From: Clostridiales bacterium
GTDB lineage: Bacteria > Bacillota > Clostridia > Lachnospirales > Lachnospiraceae
NCBI GenBank assembly: GCA_018365455.1
Contig: JAGZJZ010000022.1
Coordinates: 1-64,000 of the forward strand
Direction: 5' to 3'
DNA length: 64,000 bases
In this document: piece by piece, positions 25,124-34,469 of the stretch
Numbering within the stretch: the first letter of the stretch is position 1
How the letters are laid out: the number at the start of each line of letters is the position of its first letter
The notes under the pieces: generated by a model
What the model saw: only the letters and a program-made list of their open reading frames with translations
The model's database searches: none
Told to the model about the DNA's origin: nothing
Program-made: the position numbers and the translations under genes

Positions 25124-26467
25124 CTATACCGTTTTCACTACAAATGTGTGAACAGAATGCGCCGGAATCCCAGCAGAAAATTGCCCATTGGAACAGATGC
25201 AGGTAAATTCCCGGTCACGATCCATACTGTTCAGCAGGGTAATGACCACTTCTCCGTCGGGATTTTCAAATGCAACTGCATTGGATGTCCAGCACCCGCT
25301 GGTTCGGATAACTCTGGCACCGGGTTTTACAAAGTGAGAAAAATGTTTCATCAGGTAGAATTCCGGCTGTAAGGTAAGTTTCCCTGTCTCCGGGTTCATC
25401 GTTGCCAGGGAATTCTGAGACCATCCCCAGGTAGAGACTCCCCCTTCTGGCAATGCCATATTCCAGTATGTATAACGCTCTGCACCATGGCGGAAATAAT
25501 ACCACATCTGCATGAAAATATACTCCGCCTGTTCCCATTCATTCAATCCGTCCCCGCACTCACTTTCGGTCTGCATGATATGCATTTGGGGATAACTGGC
25601 TTCTATCTGCTCCAGCTGATGTTTGCCGCCCCACTGTACGCCCACGCCTTTTATATATTTTCTGGCTTCCTTGTCTGACAGTATGGTGTTGGCAAATTGA
25701 TCATAGAATTCATGATAGGGTGCACCATTTCCGGGCCATCTGAAATCCACAAAAGGTCCGTTAATGGTTCCCAGCCAGATCTGGGTATCCAGACCGCTCT
25801 TTTCAAACTCCGGTCCTAAATATCCTTTGATAAAATCCCGCATATCGGAACCATACCAGAGACAGGATGGGAATTTCTGATCCGCCATGGGTTCGTTCTG
25901 AACATGAACCATATTCACAGGTACCCCCTGTTCTCCATATGCTTCTACAAACTTTACAAAATATCTGGCATAGGCATCCAGCACTTTTTCTTCCATTCGA
26001 ATTCGTCCATAATTGTAAGCCTTTTTTGTTTTCATCCAGACCGGAGGACTCCAGGGCGATGCAAAAAGACTTAAATCCTTACAATACTTCTGCGCTGCTT
26101 TAATAAATGGCAGCGTATATTCTTTATCCCGCTCAATATTGAAATCCTTCAGTTCATAATCCCCATCGGTATCATCACAGCTATACCATTCCAGGCTGAA
26201 GTCATTTGCGCCAATGGGAACTCTTCCCATATTGAAAGCACAGCCCTCCTCTCCATATAACTCTTTGATAAACGCTTCCGCAGTAACTTTATCTGTTTTT
26301 TTCAGAGCGTCCCAACCAAGTTCATTAAAGCAGCCTCCAAATCCCAGCACTTTCTGTCGGTAGTCCGCCGTAAGCATAAGGGTATCTTCACTTTTGCCCG
26401 TATGGGACACCTCTGCTTCTTTCCAATAATCACTTTCCCGGCTCATTACATGGGTTATATTTTTCAT
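25124..26467 (-). CDS. GH30 family beta-glycosidase
   Basis: A 447-residue glycoside hydrolase of family 30 (glucosylceramidase/beta-glucosidase-xylosidase group). The N-terminal GFGGCFNELG motif, the acid/base glutamate in VQNEPMA near residue 190 and the nucleophile glutamate in MQTESECGDG near residue 300 are visible, and the C-terminal 60 residues complete the side beta-domain. There is no signal peptide, so it is intracellular and would cleave small imported glycosides. The substrate is not predictable. It lies 113 bp after an AraC regulator and has no LacI operator nearby. Confidence 0.9.
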   Translation of the reverse strand: MKNITHVMSRESDYWKEAEVSHTGKSEDTLMLTADYRQKVLGFGGCFNELGWDALKKTDKVTAEAFIKELYGEEGCAFNMGRVPIGANDFSLEWYSCDDTDGDYELKDFNIERDKEYTLPFIKAAQKYCKDLSLFASPWSPPVWMKTKKAYNYGRIRMEEKVLDAYARYFVKFVEAYGEQGVPVNMVHVQNEPMADQKFPSCLWYGSDMRDFIKGYLGPEFEKSGLDTQIWLGTINGPFVDFRWPGNGAPYHEFYDQFANTILSDKEARKYIKGVGVQWGGKHQLEQIEASYPQMHIMQTESECGDGLNEWEQAEYIFMQMWYYFRHGAERYTYWNMALPEGGVSTWGWSQNSLATMNPETGKLTLQPEFYLMKHFSHFVKPGARVIRTSGCWTSNAVAFENPDGEVVITLLNSMDRDREFTCICSNGQFSAGIPAHSVHTFVVKTV

Positions 26468-26556
26468 GATTCGCTTCTCCTTCCATTATCCATTTCTTTA
26501 TTTTGATAATCCTAATATAACAATTATCCACTGCATTGAGTAGGTGCAAAGCAAAC

Positions 26557-26597
26557 GAAAAAACAGGTCGATTTTAACTTTTAAAATCGGCCTGTTT
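26557..26597 (-). terminator. Terminator of the AraC gene
   Basis: AAACAGGTCGATTTTAA pairs with TTAAAATCGGCCTGTTT; the stem begins inside the last codons of the AraC gene and ends in a U tract on the minus strand. Confidence 0.85.
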
Positions 26598-27453
26598 CCG
26601 TACCGCCTGATGAAAGACGTTTTCTTAGCTCTTTTGGCGTACAGCCATAGGCATTTTTAAACATTCTCATAAACAATTTGTAGTTGTAGAAATGGTTTTT
26701 TTCCAGGAGATCTTTGATGCAGTAATCGGTATGCAGCAATTCGTTATGGAATCTTTCCATGCGTACCGTATTCAGATATTCCAGAAAGGTAATTCCTGTC
26801 TGCTGTTTAAAAAACCGGGAGAAATAAACCTGATTTAATCCGACTGCATCTGCGATATCATGCAGCATAACTTCTTCCTGGTAATGGCCATTCACATAAT
26901 CCATAATTTGACGCATCCGAAGCTGATTCTTCTGTGACTTTACCAAGTTTGCTTCATCTATTCGCCTGGAAAAAGAATGGATACAGATGTACAGCAGTTC
27001 AAATACCAGGCTGTAGCAGTGAAAAACGTAACCCTCTTCCTTATTCTCATAGGCGAAAAGCAGGTCTTGCAGAAGAAAACGGATTCTGGCCAGCTTTGCC
27101 TGAATTGTCTCATCTTCTGCATCCGGGTCTGTTGAAAAATGATATTGAACCACCTCCGGCATAAACTTTTTAATAAATGACACCGGAATCTGCAGTAAAA
27201 TCGCCTGGTTCCCGCCAATGCATCTGGTGGAATGGATACTCATAGGGTTAATAATTACAAAATCATTCTCTTGAAGGGTAATCATCCTGCTGCTGTCATG
27301 CACTTCTAATGTCCCCTTCACCAGATATACAATCTCAATCCAGTCGTGGAAATGCTTGGGCACCACACTCCCCTCGTCTATGGAGTATTCAAGGTTTATG
27401 TCAATTGCGTCATTGGGTTTTATAAATTCGTGTGTAAAGGATTCCACAATCAT
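26581..27453 (-). CDS. AraC family transcriptional regulator with cupin domain
   Basis: About 290 residues: an N-terminal cupin-like sensor (HFHDWIEIVYLVKG, residues about 34-47) and a C-terminal double helix-turn-helix (residues about 185-285, with DIADAVGLNQVYFSRFFKQQ). Such regulators activate sugar catabolism genes; the GH30 gene directly downstream is the natural target (inference). The ATG at 27453 is only 2 nt from GGAG, so GTG at 27447 with an 8-nt spacing may be the true start. It follows the hydrolase gene by 15 nt. Confidence 0.9.
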   Translation of the reverse strand: MIVESFTHEFIKPNDAIDINLEYSIDEGSVVPKHFHDWIEIVYLVKGTLEVHDSSRMITLQENDFVIINPMSIHSTRCIGGNQAILLQIPVSFIKKFMPEVVQYHFSTDPDAEDETIQAKLARIRFLLQDLLFAYENKEEGYVFHCYSLVFELLYICIHSFSRRIDEANLVKSQKNQLRMRQIMDYVNGHYQEEVMLHDIADAVGLNQVYFSRFFKQQTGITFLEYLNTVRMERFHNELLHTDYCIKDLLEKNHFYNYKLFMRMFKNAYGCTPKELRKRLSSGGTETGRF

Positions 27454-27468
27454 TTCTCCTTTGCAGAA

Positions 27469-28233
27469 TTACGGATTCTTACTCATAAATCCGCTAATCT
27501 CTTTTGCTGCGGTATTCTGCTGTTCTTCCTGGGAAACAGCCGCTTCGCCATCTCCTTTTTGTTTCCCGTAGCTGCCAAACTGAGCGTGGTTTCCTCCCGC
27601 TATCTCGAATTCCTCATGCTCTTTTGGCATCAGTTTCAGACCTGCTTCAAATTTTTCACGATTCATCACCTGATCCATGCTTCCATACATACTGAGCACT
27701 TTCAGGCTGCTTCTGCTTAGATCACTTGCCGGATAAGCACCAAGGAGCACAAGTCCTGCCAGCTTATCACTGTTCTTTGCTGCAAACTCTGCTGCCATGG
27801 CACCACCCAGAGAATGGCCTCCCACATACCAGTTTTTAATTGTATCATATGTATCCATATATTCCTCTGCAGCATTCATATCAAAGACAGCCAGATTAAA
27901 CGGCATTTTTACCAGAATGCAGAGATATCCTTCTTTGGCTATAATCTGCATCAGATCCGCATAAGCCGTGTACTCTACTTTTCCGCCCGGATAAAAGATC
28001 AGTGCCGTTTCCGGTTTCCGATCGGCTGGCGTAAAAACGTAACTGTTCCCTTTCGGGGTTATATCCACACCTTTGCTGCCGTCAGTCTGCGCCAGCGCTT
28101 CTGTTAGAACAGGATGTTCCGCATGATAGTAACTCCCTGTATAAATAAAAAATGCTCCCGCCATAACTGCCAGCACACTGGCCGTTATTATGGCTATTTT
28201 TTTCCATAAACTCATCTTCATTTTGGACTTCAT
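27469..28233 (-). CDS. Membrane-anchored alpha/beta hydrolase
   Basis: A 254-residue protein with one N-terminal hydrophobic segment (residues about 11-30), followed by an alpha/beta hydrolase domain: nucleophile elbow GGHSLGGAMA near residue 138, acid in YGSMDQV near 183 and histidine in GGNHAQFG near 217. It is probably anchored with the catalytic domain outside. The family covers esterases and lipases; the substrate is unknown. It begins 3 nt after the glycosylase gene, so the UDG, hydrolase and AraC genes may form one transcript. Confidence 0.87.
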   Translation of the reverse strand: MKSKMKMSLWKKIAIITASVLAVMAGAFFIYTGSYYHAEHPVLTEALAQTDGSKGVDITPKGNSYVFTPADRKPETALIFYPGGKVEYTAYADLMQIIAKEGYLCILVKMPFNLAVFDMNAAEEYMDTYDTIKNWYVGGHSLGGAMAAEFAAKNSDKLAGLVLLGAYPASDLSRSSLKVLSMYGSMDQVMNREKFEAGLKLMPKEHEEFEIAGGNHAQFGSYGKQKGDGEAAVSQEEQQNTAAKEISGFMSKNP

Positions 28234-28236
28234 TCT

Positions 28237-28866
28237 TTATGCCTCATTTTCTGATTTCTTATTCAAAATCCGGTGAATCTCATCTCGTATTTCTTTTATT
28301 CTTTTATCTTCAAATTCAGGATGGTCTAAAAACCACTTTACATTCAGCGGGGATGGATGGGGAAGCACAAATGCCGGTTTCCCATTCAGCCGCTGATTCT
28401 TAAAAATTAAATCTGTGAATTTGCATTTGGGGTAGAAAAATTCTGCCGCATAACGTCCCACCAGGATATAGATCTCGTTATTTACCAGTTCCATTTCCTT
28501 CAAAAGCCACTTTCCGGCACATATCTTCGGGGGCTTTCTGTCTCCTCCTCCCGGCGCTTTTCCAGGGAAGCAGTGAGCTACCGAGACAATATAAAAGCAA
28601 TCCGGATTATAGAATTCTTCATCCGTTATGCCATACCATTCATGACGCAGCTTCTGTCCGCTGGCATCGTTAAAGGGCTTCCCGGTTTCATGTACTTTTC
28701 TGGACGGCGCCTGGCTGATCTGCATGATTCTGGCATCTACATTTCCAAAGAGAATCGGGCGGGGTTCATAGCCAAACAGCTCCTGACAGGTACGGCATTC
28801 CTGTATCTGTCTGCGAAGTTCCTGATAATGCTGTTCCTGTGAAATACGGTCTGTATAATCCTGCAT
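28237..28866 (-). CDS. Uracil-DNA glycosylase family protein
   Basis: About 209 residues of the UDG superfamily (family 4/5-like). The uracil-pocket motif appears as SQAPSRKVHETGKPFND and the C-terminal motif as PHPSPLN, with paired cysteines (CRTC, and one each near CFPG and CAGK) compatible with a 4Fe-4S cluster. It would excise uracil from DNA for base-excision repair. The start is uncertain: ATG at 28866 with an AAGGGGTG site 8 nt upstream is preferred to upstream GTG codons, which overlap the terminator of the preceding small gene. Confidence 0.85.
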   Translation of the reverse strand: MQDYTDRISQEQHYQELRRQIQECRTCQELFGYEPRPILFGNVDARIMQISQAPSRKVHETGKPFNDASGQKLRHEWYGITDEEFYNPDCFYIVSVAHCFPGKAPGGGDRKPPKICAGKWLLKEMELVNNEIYILVGRYAAEFFYPKCKFTDLIFKNQRLNGKPAFVLPHPSPLNVKWFLDHPEFEDKRIKEIRDEIHRILNKKSENEA

Positions 28867-28886
28867 GCCTCCCACCCCTTTTCCTG

Positions 28887-28910
28887 ATAAAAGCACCCTT
28901 TCGGGTGCTT
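28887..28910 (-). terminator. Terminator of the 48-residue protein gene
   Basis: AAGCACCC-TTTC-GGGTGCTT, a perfect 8-bp stem followed by UUUU on the minus strand, beginning at the stop codon of the small gene. Confidence 0.85.
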
Positions 28911-29055
28911 ATACCTGCCTGATTTTTGGATTTACTGCTTCTTCTCTTACATTGTGCGATTGATTTTGATTCTCCGGTTTCACCTTCTGGGTTACACTAT
29001 TGAATTCTTCCAGATTTTTCTTTTTATTCTGATGTTCCAGCTCTTTTTTATTCAT
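28909..29055 (-). CDS. 48-residue hydrophilic protein, candidate spore-associated
   Basis: A short frame with a strong ribosome site (GAGGTGAT, 3 nt before the ATG) and an intrinsic terminator starting at its stop codon, so it looks like a complete gene. The product begins MNKKELEHQNKKKNLEEFN and is rich in Lys, Asn, Gln and Glu, with no hydrophobic segment and a single aromatic residue. This composition resembles minor small acid-soluble spore proteins, but no family was recognised. A sigma-G-like promoter (TGAATA, 18 bp, CATAGTA) is placed just upstream, although it would leave a leader of only about 10 nt. Confidence 0.7.
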   Translation of the reverse strand: MNKKELEHQNKKKNLEEFNSVTQKVKPENQNQSHNVREEAVNPKIRQV

Positions 29056-29071
29056 ATCATCACCTCAGTAT

Positions 29072-29102
29072 TACTATGGCTGAAGTGTAGGATATTTATT
29101 CA
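29072..29102 (-). promoter_or_regulatory. Sigma-G/F-like (forespore) promoter candidate
   Basis: Minus strand TGAATA, 18 bp, CATAGTA, close to the Bacillus sigma-G consensus. The predicted start falls at the edge of the ribosome site, which weakens the call. Confidence 0.4.
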
Positions 29103-29117
29103 GATATTTTGGAAAAA

Positions 29118-29450
29118 TCACAGATCTTTAACCAGATCATAGCTTTCAGCCAGCATTCTTTTGATATCCTTATCCGGAATCGTTCCATCCAGTATCAGCG
29201 AATTCCAATACTTTTTATTCATATGAAACCCTGGAACTACGGATGGAAATGCATTTTGCCAGAATGAAATCCATTCCGGACTGCATTTCACATTCACCCA
29301 GACTTGCTGGTTTCTTTCATAAATGTATGCAAAACTTTTTTTATTTTTAACACATCTCATGACAGTCCAGTTATCATCATGAAACGGATAATCTTCATAT
29401 ATACCAGGAAATGTCTTACAATACCGGATGATCTCTTCTCTTGTCTCCAT
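29118..29450 (-). CDS. MmcQ/YjbR family protein
   Basis: A 110-residue single-domain protein of the CyaY-like MmcQ/YjbR family, recognised by the N-terminal FPGIYEDYPFHDDNWTVMR segment, the strand KSFAYIYE and the C-terminal NKKYWNSLILDGTIPDKDI motif with an amphipathic final helix (LAESYDLVKDL). Members are called DNA-binding-like but have no established function. The gene appears to stand alone. Confidence 0.88.
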   Translation of the reverse strand: METREEIIRYCKTFPGIYEDYPFHDDNWTVMRCVKNKKSFAYIYERNQQVWVNVKCSPEWISFWQNAFPSVVPGFHMNKKYWNSLILDGTIPDKDIKRMLAESYDLVKDL

Positions 29451-29544
29451 TTCTCTCCTTTTAACAACGCTCTTTCACAAATATTCTTCCTGCCTTTTCT
29501 GACAAATCCTATTTTCGCACATTTTGACAAATATTTCAAACACT

Positions 29545-29967
29545 TTATTCAGAAATCATTTCTTCCATGGTATGCCATCCCAATACCGCACATTTTACCC
29601 GTGCAGGCATATGGGAAATATCTTTCAGCGCCGCCGCTTCGTCCAATGCCTCCAGTTCTTCTTCCATCGCTTCCCCTTTGATCATTTTCCCAAATAGTTC
29701 AGCCAGTTTCAGTGCCTCCTGTTCTTCTTTTCCAATGATTAAATCCAGCATCATATCTGCGGAAGCCTGGGAAATGGCACATCCGGTACCGGTAAATGCC
29801 CCGTCTTTGATTATGCCGTCTTCCATTTTTAACTGCAGCAGAATATCATCCCCACAGCTTGGATTAACACCTCTTAACACCTTTGTGGGGTGTTCCATCT
29901 CCACCTTATGAGTTGGATGCAGATTGTGTTCATTTAAAATCTCCGTATACAATTCTCTAAGCCCCAT
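29545..29967 (-). CDS. sufU: Fe-S cluster assembly protein SufU (zinc-dependent sulfurtransferase)
   Basis: A 140-residue IscU-like protein with the three conserved cysteines (NPSCGD, TGCAIS and VKCAVLGW) and the Gram-positive insertion between the second and third. In Firmicutes SufU binds zinc and accepts persulfide sulfur from SufS. The ATG at 29967 follows AAGGAGG at 10 nt and overlaps the end of sufS by 11 bp. Last gene of sufCBDSU. Confidence 0.95.
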   Translation of the reverse strand: MGLRELYTEILNEHNLHPTHKVEMEHPTKVLRGVNPSCGDDILLQLKMEDGIIKDGAFTGTGCAISQASADMMLDLIIGKEEQEALKLAELFGKMIKGEAMEEELEALDEAAALKDISHMPARVKCAVLGWHTMEEMISE

Positions 29968-31171
29968 ATCCAAGCCACCTCCTTACCTGATTCAAGTTTT
30001 CCAGAAAAAGATCTATTTCTTCTTCCGTGTTATAAAAATATACGCTGGCTCTTGCCGTTGCATTCAATTCTAAATATTTCATAAGCGGTTCTGCGCAGTG
30101 ATGCCCTGCCCGGATTGCAATATGTGCAGAATCCATGATGGAAGCAATATCGTGGGGATGAACATCATCTATGGTAAAGGTCAAAATACCGCTGTGTTCT
30201 TCCGGATTCCGGGAGCCGATGAGATGTACATGGGGCATTTTATGGATGCCTTCCATTGCCCTGGCAACTAATATCTCTTCTTGTTTCTGGATTTCCTCAT
30301 ATCCTACTTTCTTTATATAACAGACTGCTGCCTCTAATCCCGCTGCCCCCTGTGCATTTACCGTTCCTGCTTCGAATTTATGGGGGAGGGGTGCAAATAC
30401 CGCATCCTGCTGGCTCACCGAGTCGATCATTTCACCCCCGGTCAAAAACGGAGGCATTTCTTCTAACAGCTGCTTTTTGCCATACAGTACTCCAATTCCC
30501 ATAGGACCCAGCATTTTATGTCCGGAAAATGCATAGAAATCAGCATCCAGTTCCTGTACATCCACTGCCATGTGGGGAACCGCCTGTGCCCCGTCCACCA
30601 ATACAACCGCTCCCATTTTATGGGCATAGGAGATGATCTCCTTCACCGGATTTGTGCATCCGATGACATTGGATACATGGGCGATTCCAACCAGTTTCGT
30701 GCGTCTGCTGATCTTGCTCTGCACCTCGGTCCAGGGAATTTTCCCATCCCTGCCGCAATACAGATAAACCAGCTTCGCCCCGGTGCGCTTTGCCACCATC
30801 TGCCAGGGAAGAAGGTTGCTGTGATGTTCCAGGATGGATACCACGATTTCGTCACCTTCTTTTATATTCGAAAGTCCATAGCTGTATGCTGCCAAGTTAA
30901 TGGATTCTGTAGTATTTCTGGTAAAAATTATTTCACAATCGTGCCTGGCTCCGATCAGTTCTTTTACGGCAGTCCTTGCCCGTTCATACGTCTCCGTTGC
31001 CTGAACGCTGAGCTCATACAGCCCACGCATGGGATTTGCATTTTCTGATTCATAAAAGTGGGTCATGGCTTCAATTACCTGACGTGGTTTCTGAGATGTG
31101 GCTGCACTGTCCAGATAAATCAATTCCCTCTTCTGCAAAATAGGGAAGTCTTCTCTGTAATTATGTTTCAT
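29957..31171 (-). CDS. sufS: Cysteine desulfurase SufS
   Basis: PLP enzyme of 404 residues that removes sulfur from cysteine for cluster assembly. Type II desulfurase features: DSAATSQKP near residue 23, EHHSNLLPW, the PLP lysine in FSGHKMLGPMGIG near residue 220 and the catalytic cysteine loop IRAGHHCAEPLM near residue 355. GAGGAGG precedes the ATG at 31171, and the start overlaps the sufD stop by 11 bp. Confidence 0.96.
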   Translation of the reverse strand: MKHNYREDFPILQKRELIYLDSAATSQKPRQVIEAMTHFYESENANPMRGLYELSVQATETYERARTAVKELIGARHDCEIIFTRNTTESINLAAYSYGLSNIKEGDEIVVSILEHHSNLLPWQMVAKRTGAKLVYLYCGRDGKIPWTEVQSKISRRTKLVGIAHVSNVIGCTNPVKEIISYAHKMGAVVLVDGAQAVPHMAVDVQELDADFYAFSGHKMLGPMGIGVLYGKKQLLEEMPPFLTGGEMIDSVSQQDAVFAPLPHKFEAGTVNAQGAAGLEAAVCYIKKVGYEEIQKQEEILVARAMEGIHKMPHVHLIGSRNPEEHSGILTFTIDDVHPHDIASIMDSAHIAIRAGHHCAEPLMKYLELNATARASVYFYNTEEEIDLFLENLNQVRRWLGYGA

Positions 31172-32258
31172 TTTGAAACACCTCCTCTTCATAGGACTGC
31201 ACCAGTTTCACGGATGGCTCATGCGGTATCCGGCGGCAGACTGCTTCAATTCCGGCACGGATAATCATTTCCTTCGCCTCATCCTCCCCAATTCCCCTGG
31301 ACTGCATATAGAATAACAGGGCTTCGTCTATTCTTCCAATGGATGCTCCGTGATTTCCCTCCACCTCTTCTTCGCCGCAGAGAATCAGCGGAATTGTCTT
31401 ATTGATTACATCCCGTCCAAAGAGCAGCGTTTCTTCCTGTTCCTCTCCCACACTGCCTTTTGCTCCTCTGCAAAAATCGATCGTGCCTCTGAACACCTTT
31501 TCTGCCTGATCCAGCAGGGCACCTTTTACTTCCATACGGCTGTCGGTTTTTTTTCCTTCATGTACAGCGGCGTAATTAATATCCAGTTTTTGCTGCTCCC
31601 GGCAGAGATATCCCGTTCCGCTCTCAAAGCTGCTTTGATACCCTTTAAGTCTCGTATGACAGCCTGCCCATCCTCTGTTTCCACCGATCTCCAGCTGCAC
31701 GACCTCAACTTTTGCCCCATCCTCACAAACAGCTCCAATATCATCAAAATGATCTGCCTTTTCTCCCAGAAGCTGCAGCTTGATGACCCGCACCAGTGCG
31801 TTTTTCTCTGCATAAATCCTTGTACGGATACCAAACAGCGACACGCTGTCTTTAGCGGAGCTGTAATCCATTATTACGGTAATTTCGCTGCCTTCCCGGG
31901 CATAGATGATCTGGTCTTCAAAGGATGCTCCCTGATCCCTGCTGGTATAATGCAGCAACAGCGGATCTTCAGCCATGCAGCCCTTTTCTGCCAGATATCC
32001 TATGGTTTCTGTCTGCATCTCGTGAAGAAATACTCCCACTTCCTCACCCATTCCCGTTTTAATCTCTTCCACGGCAGGCAGGATACGTTCCAGTTCCTCT
32101 TTTTCCATCAGGCGGATGCCACTTGGAACAGTCCTGCTGCACTCTATTTCCTCCTGCTTCACATCCATATTGAAATTCATCTGACTGTCATTTATTTTTA
32201 ACCAGCTCCAGGTAGGAACCGGAAGTCTGTTTACTTTTTTATTACATACAATCTGCAT
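31161..32258 (-). CDS. sufD: Fe-S cluster assembly scaffold component SufD
   Basis: A 365-residue beta-helix protein of the SufB/SufD family and partner of SufB in the SufBC2D scaffold. The C-terminal segment (HGASIGRIDEALLFYMQSRG, then EAKEMIIRAG) is conserved with SufB. The central part is more divergent than SufB, as is usual. GGAGG is 7 nt before the second ATG (32258), which is chosen over the ATG two codons upstream. Confidence 0.92.
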   Translation of the reverse strand: MQIVCNKKVNRLPVPTWSWLKINDSQMNFNMDVKQEEIECSRTVPSGIRLMEKEELERILPAVEEIKTGMGEEVGVFLHEMQTETIGYLAEKGCMAEDPLLLHYTSRDQGASFEDQIIYAREGSEITVIMDYSSAKDSVSLFGIRTRIYAEKNALVRVIKLQLLGEKADHFDDIGAVCEDGAKVEVVQLEIGGNRGWAGCHTRLKGYQSSFESGTGYLCREQQKLDINYAAVHEGKKTDSRMEVKGALLDQAEKVFRGTIDFCRGAKGSVGEEQEETLLFGRDVINKTIPLILCGEEEVEGNHGASIGRIDEALLFYMQSRGIGEDEAKEMIIRAGIEAVCRRIPHEPSVKLVQSYEEEVFQNET

Positions 32259-32273
32259 TTTCATTCCTCCTCT

Positions 32274-33680
32274 CTATCCGATACACCCGCTCATCTCAAG
32301 CCGTATCAGATTATTCATCTCCACCGCATATTCCAACGGAAGTTCTTTGGATACCGGATTGGCAAATCCACTGACAATCATTGCTTTCGCCTCTTCTTCG
32401 CTGATGCCTCTGGACATCAGATAAAATACGGCATCATCACTGATTCTTCCGATTCTTGCTTCGTGTCCGATATCCGCATCTGAGGTCCGGATGTCCATCG
32501 CCGGTATGGTATCCGATCTGGATTCACTGTCCAGCATCAGAGACTGGCAGGATACCGAGGCTTTGCTGTGCTTCGCTTCTTTGGTCACCGTTACGGAACT
32601 GCGGTAAGTGCTGTTTCCACCGGATTTGGAAATAGACTTCGTATTGATAAAGGAAGAGGTATGAGGTGCCTTATGCACCATTTTCGCTCCCGTATCCAGG
32701 TTCTGTCCATTTCCTGCAAAAGTAATGCCGGTGAATTCCGCCCGTGCCCCTTCCCCATTGAGAATGCTCATGGGATACAGGTACGACACGTGGGAGCCAA
32801 AGGAACCGGAGATCCATTCGATTGTGCCTCCTTCTTCTACCATCGCCCGCTTCGTATTTAGATTAAACATATTCTTTGACCAGTTTTCAATTGTAGAATA
32901 GCGAAGCTTCGCATTCTTCTTTACAAATAATTCCACACAGCCTGCATGTAAATTTGCAATGTTATATTTAGGTGCGGAACATCCTTCAATAAAATGCAGG
33001 TCTGCGCCCTCATCTACAATAATCAGTGTATGTTCAAACTGTCCGGCACCTGGTGCATTCAGCCTGAAATAAGACTGCAGAGGAATGGTAACAGACACAC
33101 CAGGCGGTACATAGACAAAAGATCCGCCTGACCACACTGCCCCGTGCAGCGCTGCAAACTTGTGGTCTCTTGGTGTTACCAGCTTCATAAAGTGCCGTCT
33201 CACCATATCTGCGTATTCCCCTTTCAGTGCGCTTTCCATATCCGTATAGATAACGCCCTGCTCCAGCACTTCCTGTCTCACATTGTGGTAAACCAGTTCC
33301 GAATCATACTGGGCTCCCACTCCGGCAAGGGACTTACGCTCCGCTTTTGGAATCCCCAGCCTTTCAAAGGTGTCCTTAATCTCTTTGGGAACATCGGACC
33401 ACTTACCGCTCATAGCGGTATTGGGCCTTACATAAGTAACAATCTGATCCATATGTAAGCCATCCAGCGCCGGTCCCCACTGTGGCACTTCCATCTGGTT
33501 ATAAATCTGAAGAGAACGCAGGCGGAATAATTCCATCCACGCCGGGTCTTTCTTCTCTCTGGATATCTGCTCCACAATTTCCGGTGTAAGACCTTCCTTA
33601 ACCCGGTAAAAGTCCTTTTCATCATCTTTTACATCATAAATGCTTCTGTCGATATCATCTACATAGGTCTTTTCCTTCAT
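32274..33680 (-). CDS. sufB: Fe-S cluster assembly protein SufB
   Basis: A 468-residue scaffold protein on which clusters are built. The family core is very clear: VWSGGSFVYVPPGV near residue 200, FHxIEGC-like HFIEGCSAPKY, ENWSKNMFNLNTKRA and the C-terminal GHEARIGRISDDAVFYLMSR. It overlaps sufC by 4 bp (ATGA), indicating coupled translation with the ATPase, and is followed by sufD. Confidence 0.97.
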   Translation of the reverse strand: MKEKTYVDDIDRSIYDVKDDEKDFYRVKEGLTPEIVEQISREKKDPAWMELFRLRSLQIYNQMEVPQWGPALDGLHMDQIVTYVRPNTAMSGKWSDVPKEIKDTFERLGIPKAERKSLAGVGAQYDSELVYHNVRQEVLEQGVIYTDMESALKGEYADMVRRHFMKLVTPRDHKFAALHGAVWSGGSFVYVPPGVSVTIPLQSYFRLNAPGAGQFEHTLIIVDEGADLHFIEGCSAPKYNIANLHAGCVELFVKKNAKLRYSTIENWSKNMFNLNTKRAMVEEGGTIEWISGSFGSHVSYLYPMSILNGEGARAEFTGITFAGNGQNLDTGAKMVHKAPHTSSFINTKSISKSGGNSTYRSSVTVTKEAKHSKASVSCQSLMLDSESRSDTIPAMDIRTSDADIGHEARIGRISDDAVFYLMSRGISEEEAKAMIVSGFANPVSKELPLEYAVEMNNLIRLEMSGCIG

Positions 33681-34441
33681 GCAATCTCATCTCCCATCTG
33701 CCGGTAAAACTGATCGAATCCATGCTTATTGATTTCCTCTACCAGTTCCGGTCCGCCGATTTTCACGAGTTTCCCCTTAATCATAACGTGGGTATAGTCC
33801 ACATGGAGATATTCCAGAATCTTCGTACTGTGGGTAATAATTAAAAGCGCGCCATCTTTCTGCTTCTGGTATTCCTCAATTCCTTTGGAAACAGTTCGGA
33901 CTGCATCCACGTCAAGCCCGGAATCCGTTTCATCCAAAATAGCCAGCTTGGGTTTTAACATCAGCATTTGCAGGATTTCTGACTTTTTCTTCTCACCGCC
34001 GGAAAATCCCACATTCAAATCCCGTTCGGCATACGAAGGATCCATCTGAAGCAGTTCCATTGCTTTATTCATGGAACGCTGAAAAGATAAAAGTTTTAAC
34101 TTCTCCCCGGTCTGCTGATGTATGGCATTGCGAATAAAACTCTGAAGAGAGATTCCCGGAACCTCCAGGGGATTCTGAAAGGAAAGAAACATACCCATCC
34201 TGGCACGCTTATCTGTGGATTCTTCTGTGATATCCCTGCCTTCAAATAAAACAGATCCCTGTTCCACCCGATACTGAGGATTGCCCATGAGAATATTTCC
34301 AAGGGTAGACTTTCCGGCTCCATTGGGACCCATTAAGACATGTGTCTCTCCCTTTTTCATATTCAGGTCCACGTGCTGTAAAATAAGACCATTATCTATA
34401 CTTACGGATAAATCATTTATTTGTAATAAATCTTTTGACAT
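33677..34441 (-). CDS. sufC: Fe-S cluster assembly ATPase SufC
   Basis: An ABC-type ATPase of 254 residues: Walker A GPNGAGKST (about 35-43), Q-loop FQNPLEVPG, signature FSGGEKKKSEIL near residue 145, Walker B LAILDETDSGLD and a switch histidine in IITHSTKIL. It drives remodelling of the SufBD scaffold. AGGAGG sets the ATG at 34441; the longer frame would run into the promoter. It is the first gene of the suf operon, behind an operator-like palindrome. Confidence 0.96.
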   Translation of the reverse strand: MSKDLLQINDLSVSIDNGLILQHVDLNMKKGETHVLMGPNGAGKSTLGNILMGNPQYRVEQGSVLFEGRDITEESTDKRARMGMFLSFQNPLEVPGISLQSFIRNAIHQQTGEKLKLLSFQRSMNKAMELLQMDPSYAERDLNVGFSGGEKKKSEILQMLMLKPKLAILDETDSGLDVDAVRTVSKGIEEYQKQKDGALLIITHSTKILEYLHVDYTHVMIKGKLVKIGGPELVEEINKHGFDQFYRQMGDEIA

Positions 34442-34469
34442 TCTAAAACCTCCTGTAAAAGTGTATATT

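Noticed and set aside
31350..32201. 283-codon open frame on the plus strand
   Set aside because: It is entirely antisense to sufD, has no ribosome site and no recognisable protein motif; it is a shadow frame.
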